A DNA stretch of 7,651 bases from an uncultured Caulobacterales bacterium (GTDB taxonomy: Bacteria > Pseudomonadota > Alphaproteobacteria > Caulobacterales > Maricaulaceae). Shown one piece after another: positions 4,827-7,651 of the stretch. Made by a program: the position numbers and the translations under genes. The notes below the pieces were generated by a model. It saw only the letters and a program-made list of their open reading frames with translations, made no database searches and was not told where the DNA came from. Position 1 is the first letter of the stretch; every line of letters begins with the position of its first letter. The DNA lies in NCBI GenBank assembly GCA_937981945.1, contig CALJNJ010000094.1, forward strand, positions 1 to 7,651, in the 5' to 3' direction.

Positions 4827-5900
4827 TTAGTTCCCGGTTTGTCCGCGGTGGCGCAATTTATGATCCGCCAAAATACAGGCCAGCATGGCTTCAGCGACCG
4901 GAACGGCGCGAATACCGACGCAGGGATCATGACGTCCTTTTGTTCTGACGTCGATGTCTTCGCCCTTGGCATTAATGGATCTGACTTCCGTCAAAATGGA
5001 AGAGGTCGGTTTAATCGCCATTCGGGCGACGATGGTGTCGCCATTGGAAATACCGCCTAAAATACCGCCGGAGTGATTGGATAAAAACCGGGGTTTTCCG
5101 TCATCCATTCGCATTTCATCGGCATTTTCCACGCCCGTATATCCGGCTGCCGCAAAGCCGGAGCCGATTTCCACGCCTTTAGCCGCGTTGATGGACATGA
5201 GACCGCTTGCAATATCGCTGTCCAATTTGCCGTAAACCGGTGCGCCCCATCCGGCAGGAATACCCTCAGCGTGCACTTCAACAATCGCGCCGATTGAGTT
5301 TCCGGACTTTCGGGTTTCGTCTAAATAATCTTCCCAAGCTTTGGCGGCGACGGCGTCAGGGCACCAAAACGGATTTTTCTCCGTCTGAGTCCAGTCCCAA
5401 TTATCGCCGTCAATCATGGATGTGCCAATTTGGATGACCGCGCCTCTGATCGTAATGTCGCTGCCCAGTATTTTTCGGGCGATGGCGCCGGCCGCAACCC
5501 GATTGGCAGTTTCTCTGGCGCTGGAGCGTCCGCCGCCCCGATAATCACGAATGCCGTATTTGGCATCATAAGTGAAATCGGCATGACCCGGACGATAGCG
5601 ATCTTTGATCTCTGAATAATCTTTGCTGCGCTGATCTTTGTTTTCGATCAGAATACTGATGGGCGTGCCGGTTGTTTTGCCTTCAAAGACGCCTGACAGG
5701 ATTTTGACTTGGTCCGGTTCTTTGCGCTGGGTCACAAACCGGCTGGTGCCCGGCTTGCGCGCATCCATAAAGGGCTGAATGTCGGTTTCGCTAAGATCTA
5801 TATTCGGCGGACAGCCGTCAATCACGCAGCCAATCGCCGGTCCGTGGCTTTCGCCCCAGGTTGTAAACTTAAATAAATGTCCGAAACTATTATGTGACAT
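4827..5900 (-). CDS. aroC: chorismate synthase
   Basis: The protein has 357 residues, the normal length for the family. It converts 5-enolpyruvylshikimate-3-phosphate to chorismate and phosphate, the last step of the shikimate pathway, and needs reduced FMN. Signature segments are all present: [10 protein letters not shown] and [12 protein letters not shown] (residues 1-24), RPGHADFTY (103-111), [18 protein letters not shown] (122-139), [17 protein letters not shown] (271-287) and [18 protein letters not shown] (322-339). The conserved His residues of GESHG and RPGHAD are intact. The frame continues upstream to a GTG at 5918, but the family begins at MSHN, so I use the ATG at 5900, although only a weak AAGAA precedes it. 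The spondin operon terminator ends about 60 bp upstream, so the aroC promoter should lie in 5901-5960; I cannot pick it out. It is followed by the hydrolase gene after 1 bp. Confidence 0.97.
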   Translation of the reverse strand: MSHNSFGHLFKFTTWGESHGPAIGCVIDGCPPNIDLSETDIQPFMDARKPGTSRFVTQRKEPDQVKILSGVFEGKTTGTPISILIENKDQRSKDYSEIKDRYRPGHADFTYDAKYGIRDYRGGGRSSARETANRVAAGAIARKILGSDITIRGAVIQIGTSMIDGDNWDWTQTEKNPFWCPDAVAAKAWEDYLDETRKSGNSIGAIVEVHAEGIPAGWGAPVYGKLDSDIASGLMSINAAKGVEIGSGFAAAGYTGVENADEMRMDDGKPRFLSNHSGGILGGISNGDTIVARMAIKPTSSILTEVRSINAKGEDIDVRTKGRHDPCVGIRAVPVAEAMLACILADHKLRHRGQTGN

Positions 5901-5960
5901 GGCCGCGTTCTTAAACACAGGCTTGGCAAAGTGCCAGATTTTTCTCTTGGAAAAATAAAG

Positions 5961-5984
5961 CGCAGGCGGCCGGGACCGCCTGCG
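5961..5984 (-). terminator. Rho-independent terminator of the spondin-domain operon
   Basis: Perfect 9-bp stem CGCAGGCGG/CCGCCTGCG with a 6-nt loop. On the minus strand it is followed by CTTTATTTTT. It begins 6 bp after the stop codon at 5991. Confidence 0.88.
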
Positions 5985-5990
5985 GGATCA

Positions 5991-6734
5991 CTAATTTATG
6001 CGTTCAATTGAAACGGCGATCACCGGATTGTCAAAACGGTGTTGACCGTTCAGAGCCGAAGTGGCGAGTCCATCATGGGATGTCACCACGCCGCTATGCA
6101 TGGAGACCGCATCAATACGGTCGTCACGGGCCGCGTTGAAACCCTCGCCGCCGCCGGCAGGACCCGGTATTTCAGAAGCCAGTTCCGTATTGGCTTCCGT
6201 GCCGGCATCATAAGCCACGCCGCGCCGGGTAATCGTGTCGCCGACAGCCATATCAGCCAGCGAAATTCGATTGACGCCCGTAATGGCATCATTGGTATTC
6301 ACGAGCATGGTGCTGACACTCAATAGAGCATCCGGCAATTCCGTCTCGAGAATTTCGATGGTGATTGTTTCCTCGGCGCCGGGTCCGATAGGGGCCGTGC
6401 CGGAGGCCGTCGAAAACACAGCCGCATTGCCGTCGGCTTCAGCGATCAGATCAGCATTATCGCCGCCTTCGGCCAAGACTTCCAAGCCTGCGCTTGCAGC
6501 CGCGCCGATGGTAAAGACTGAATAGTCCGATGTGTGCGCGATAATGGCCGCAGGCGATAAGGGCTGTCCATTGGTCAAATCAGAAACTTTGACTTGAAAT
6601 GTCAATGTCGCCGGCGGGGGCGGCGGCGGTGCGACGACCGGTTCCGGCAATTGAAAATCCGAGTCATTACAGGCAGCCAAGATGATGGCCGTCAATGCCA
6701 CCATTGACGTTTTAAGAGAGAGTGAAGGTCTCAT
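5991..6734 (-). CDS. spondin-domain lipoprotein
   Basis: The protein has 247 residues. A lipoprotein signal peptide ends in the lipobox LAAC with Cys22, followed by a short spacer and a proline run (APPPPPPA, 35-42) typical of a flexible tether. Residues about 44-245 match the Spondin_N pattern: DLTNGQPLSPA, AHTSDYSVF, AAASAGLEVLAEGGD (78-92), SVSTMLVNTNDAITGVN (139-155), YDAGTEANTE (175-184), an acidic/His-containing loop, and a closing NPVIAVSIERIN strand. The spondin N domain is a beta-sandwich known from F-spondin, where it mediates extracellular contacts; bacterial versions are usually exported proteins of unknown role. AGGGAG at 6741-6746 overlaps the stop codon of the upstream paralogue, so the two are likely translationally coupled. 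I infer outer-membrane anchoring. Confidence 0.87.
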   Translation of the reverse strand: MRPSLSLKTSMVALTAIILAACNDSDFQLPEPVVAPPPPPPATLTFQVKVSDLTNGQPLSPAAIIAHTSDYSVFTIGAAASAGLEVLAEGGDNADLIAEADGNAAVFSTASGTAPIGPGAEETITIEILETELPDALLSVSTMLVNTNDAITGVNRISLADMAVGDTITRRGVAYDAGTEANTELASEIPGPAGGGEGFNAARDDRIDAVSMHSGVVTSHDGLATSALNGQHRFDNPVIAVSIERIN

Positions 6735-6738
6735 TTGT

Positions 6739-6746
6739 CTCTCCCT
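6739..6746 (-). promoter_or_regulatory. ribosome binding site of the spondin lipoprotein overlapping the upstream stop
   Basis: AGGGAGAG on the minus strand shares its first bases with the TAG stop (6745-6747) of the preceding gene and ends 4 nt before the ATG at 6734. This arrangement favours reinitiation by ribosomes finishing the upstream gene. Confidence 0.75.
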
Positions 6747-7446
6747 AATTTACGGTGATCGTGACGCGAACAACCGGATTGAGCCAACGGTGGACACGGC
6801 TGTCGACATCACTTTTGCCGCCGGCGGCGTCTGTATCGCCAATATTACCGCGGTGGATATGGACATAAGGGTTCAGATCATTGCCCGCCACACCGGTGCC
6901 GCCTGTTCCGCCGCTGCCGCTGGGGTTGCCGGGAATGCCGGGAACGCCCGGCGCGCCGCCGCCATTGATAATCTCATCATTGGCTTCCGTGCCGGCGTCA
7001 TAGGCATTTACATTATAAACATATCGCCCGGGTTCGGTTGGGATTGTAACGGCGTTCAAACCGGCGAACCCGTCATTTGTCGGCAGTAACATGGCCACAA
7101 TAGACAGCTGTGTATTTGACGTGCCGTCCGTATTCATACTGAAGGCGGTTGACGATGCAGGCGCCAAAAATCCGCCGGCCGGATTGGCCACAATGGTCGC
7201 GCCGATGGTTTCCAGATCAGCGACAAGCCCGCTAATGTCGCCGCCTTCGGCCATAGCTTGCAGACCTGTTGACGCCGGCTCGCCGGTAACAAACAGATTA
7301 TTGCCCGCCGTATGGGCTGCGACTAAAAATGGCGTATAGGTAATGCCGTTGGTCAAATTGGTAATTTCGACATCGAAATCGACGGCATAAGCCTGCGTCG
7401 AGGTAAGTGCGAGTAAAGCCGTTAGGCCAAGCAAGTGTTTTTTCAT
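6745..7446 (-). CDS. secreted spondin-domain protein
   Basis: The protein has 233 residues with a classical signal peptide (MKKHLLGLTALLAL, cleavage likely after AYA21) and no lipobox. The mature part matches Spondin_N: FDVEITNLTNGITYTPF (24-40), AAHTAGNNLF, EPASTGLQAMAEGGD (56-70), LSIVAMLLPTNDGFAGLN (114-131), NAYDAGTEANDE (147-158) and a closing HRWLNPVVRVTITVN. Between the DAGTE motif and the C-terminal strands it carries a Gly/Pro-rich loop (161-188, GVPGIPGNPSGSGG) not shared by the lipoprotein paralogue. A longer open frame reaches 7476, but the ATG at 7446 has AGGGAGA 5 nt upstream and begins the signal peptide. It is the first gene of a two-gene operon whose second gene starts 10 bp downstream. 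Its ligand is unknown. Confidence 0.88.
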   Translation of the reverse strand: MKKHLLGLTALLALTSTQAYAVDFDVEITNLTNGITYTPFLVAAHTAGNNLFVTGEPASTGLQAMAEGGDISGLVADLETIGATIVANPAGGFLAPASSTAFSMNTDGTSNTQLSIVAMLLPTNDGFAGLNAVTIPTEPGRYVYNVNAYDAGTEANDEIINGGGAPGVPGIPGNPSGSGGTGGTGVAGNDLNPYVHIHRGNIGDTDAAGGKSDVDSRVHRWLNPVVRVTITVN

Positions 7447-7451
7447 GAGTG

Positions 7452-7458
7452 TCTCCCT
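7452..7458 (-). promoter_or_regulatory. ribosome binding site of the secreted spondin protein
   Basis: AGGGAGA on the minus strand, 5 nt before the ATG at 7446. It is the same heptamer as in front of the downstream paralogue and decides against the longer open frame starting at 7476. Confidence 0.75.
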
Positions 7459-7472
7459 GGTTACAACAAATT

Positions 7473-7556
7473 GCAAATTTGCTTTGGAGACTGCGGCTCA
7501 AATACTCAAAACACGCTGAGTGAATTTTCGGTGACTGAAACTCAAGAAATAGTCAC
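7473..7556. promoter_or_regulatory. upstream region of the spondin operon with two inverted repeats
   Basis: A perfect 10-bp palindrome GCAAATTTGC lies at 7473-7482, 26 bp before the start codon. A spaced inverted repeat GTGACT/AGTCAC lies at 7531-7536 and 7551-7556, with 20 bp between half-site centres (about two helical turns). Neither has a T-tract, so they are better candidates for protein-binding sites than for terminators. I could not identify a convincing -35/-10 pair. Evidence is weak. Confidence 0.25.
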
Positions 7557-7582
7557 GAAATTGTTGAAGAAATTGATTTGCC

Positions 7583-7651
7583 TTAAAAAGCGCGGGAACC
7601 GGCCTGAACGCGGAAAGCTTTTGGGGCAGGGGGGATCAGGGTTTCATAAGC
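7583..7651 (-). CDS. possible C-terminal tail of an upstream gene, cut by the window edge
   Basis: On the minus strand a frame is open from the window edge to TAA at 7583-7585. It gives 22 residues ending PAPKAFRVQAGSRAF. The composition falls from GC-rich to AT-rich right after this stop, as expected at a gene end. A terminal Phe after alternating residues is common in outer-membrane beta-barrels such as TonB-dependent receptors, but 22 residues are too few to assign a family, and an open frame of this length can occur by chance. No terminator is evident before the spondin operon. Confidence 0.3.
   Translation of the reverse strand, partial: AYETLIPPAPKAFRVQAGSRAF

Noticed and set aside
4826..4972. 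A start at 4972 for the hydrolase
   Set aside because: It would overlap aroC by almost 150 bp and add a non-family N-terminus. The ATG at 4825 has a ribosome binding site.
5901..5918. A GTG start at 5918 for aroC
   Set aside because: Chorismate synthases begin at the [12 protein letters not shown] segment encoded from 5900. The extension has no conserved match.
6882..6966. A true collagen triple-helix domain in the secreted spondin protein
   Set aside because: Only a few Gly-x-y triplets are present before the pattern dissolves into Gly/Ser/Thr, too short for a stable triple helix.
7531..7651. A plus-strand frame from GTG at 7531 open to the right edge (about 40 codons)
   Set aside because: No ribosome binding site precedes it, the product is Lys/Gly-rich without recognisable motif, and it opposes a slightly more plausible minus-strand gene end.

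Overview
The window looks like chromosomal DNA of a Gram-negative alphaproteobacterium. The chorismate synthase reads like alphaproteobacterial AroC, one product has a lipobox, and several others have classical signal peptides. This assignment rests on remembered family resemblance, not on a search. Base composition is moderate, and intergenic regions are short and AT-rich with clear Rho-independent terminators. I see no tRNA, rRNA, insertion sequence, CRISPR array or phage gene.

Layout: the 3' part of a TlyA-type rRNA 2'-O-methyltransferase gene (1-566, plus strand) ends inside a bidirectional terminator. Everything after it is on the minus strand. Read in transcription order from the right edge there is: a possible C-terminal tail of an unidentified protein (7583-7651); a two-gene operon of tandem Spondin_N-domain paralogues, the first secreted (6745-7446) and the second a lipoprotein (5991-6734), closed by a terminator; aroC (4827-5900), followed after 1 bp by an HSL-type alpha/beta hydrolase (3782-4825); then three exported glycine-zipper proteins (2908-3669, 1369-2721, 589-1206), each followed by its own terminator.

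The part most worth attention is the glycine-zipper cluster. The three proteins share the plan of signal peptide, glycine-zipper segment, then a Gly/Tyr/Ser/Asn/His low-complexity region, but their C-termini differ completely: a His/Arg-rich tail, a 240-residue hexapeptide-repeat domain with a terminal Cys pair, and a charged coiled coil. In the middle protein, 40 hexapeptides follow each other without a single register break. They fall into blocks of VMKPV(T/Q/E), DYExYT and EMQPHT type. The EMQPHT block creates a regular lattice of M-x-x-H and H-x-x-M, which resembles the silver/copper-binding motifs of SilE-like proteins. I infer a cell-envelope or surface role for this cluster. No enzymatic function is visible in it.

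The housekeeping genes (tlyA, aroC) are ordinary. The spondin pair and the glycine-zipper trio are both local paralogue families, so this stretch has diversified by tandem duplication. Both families encode exported proteins.
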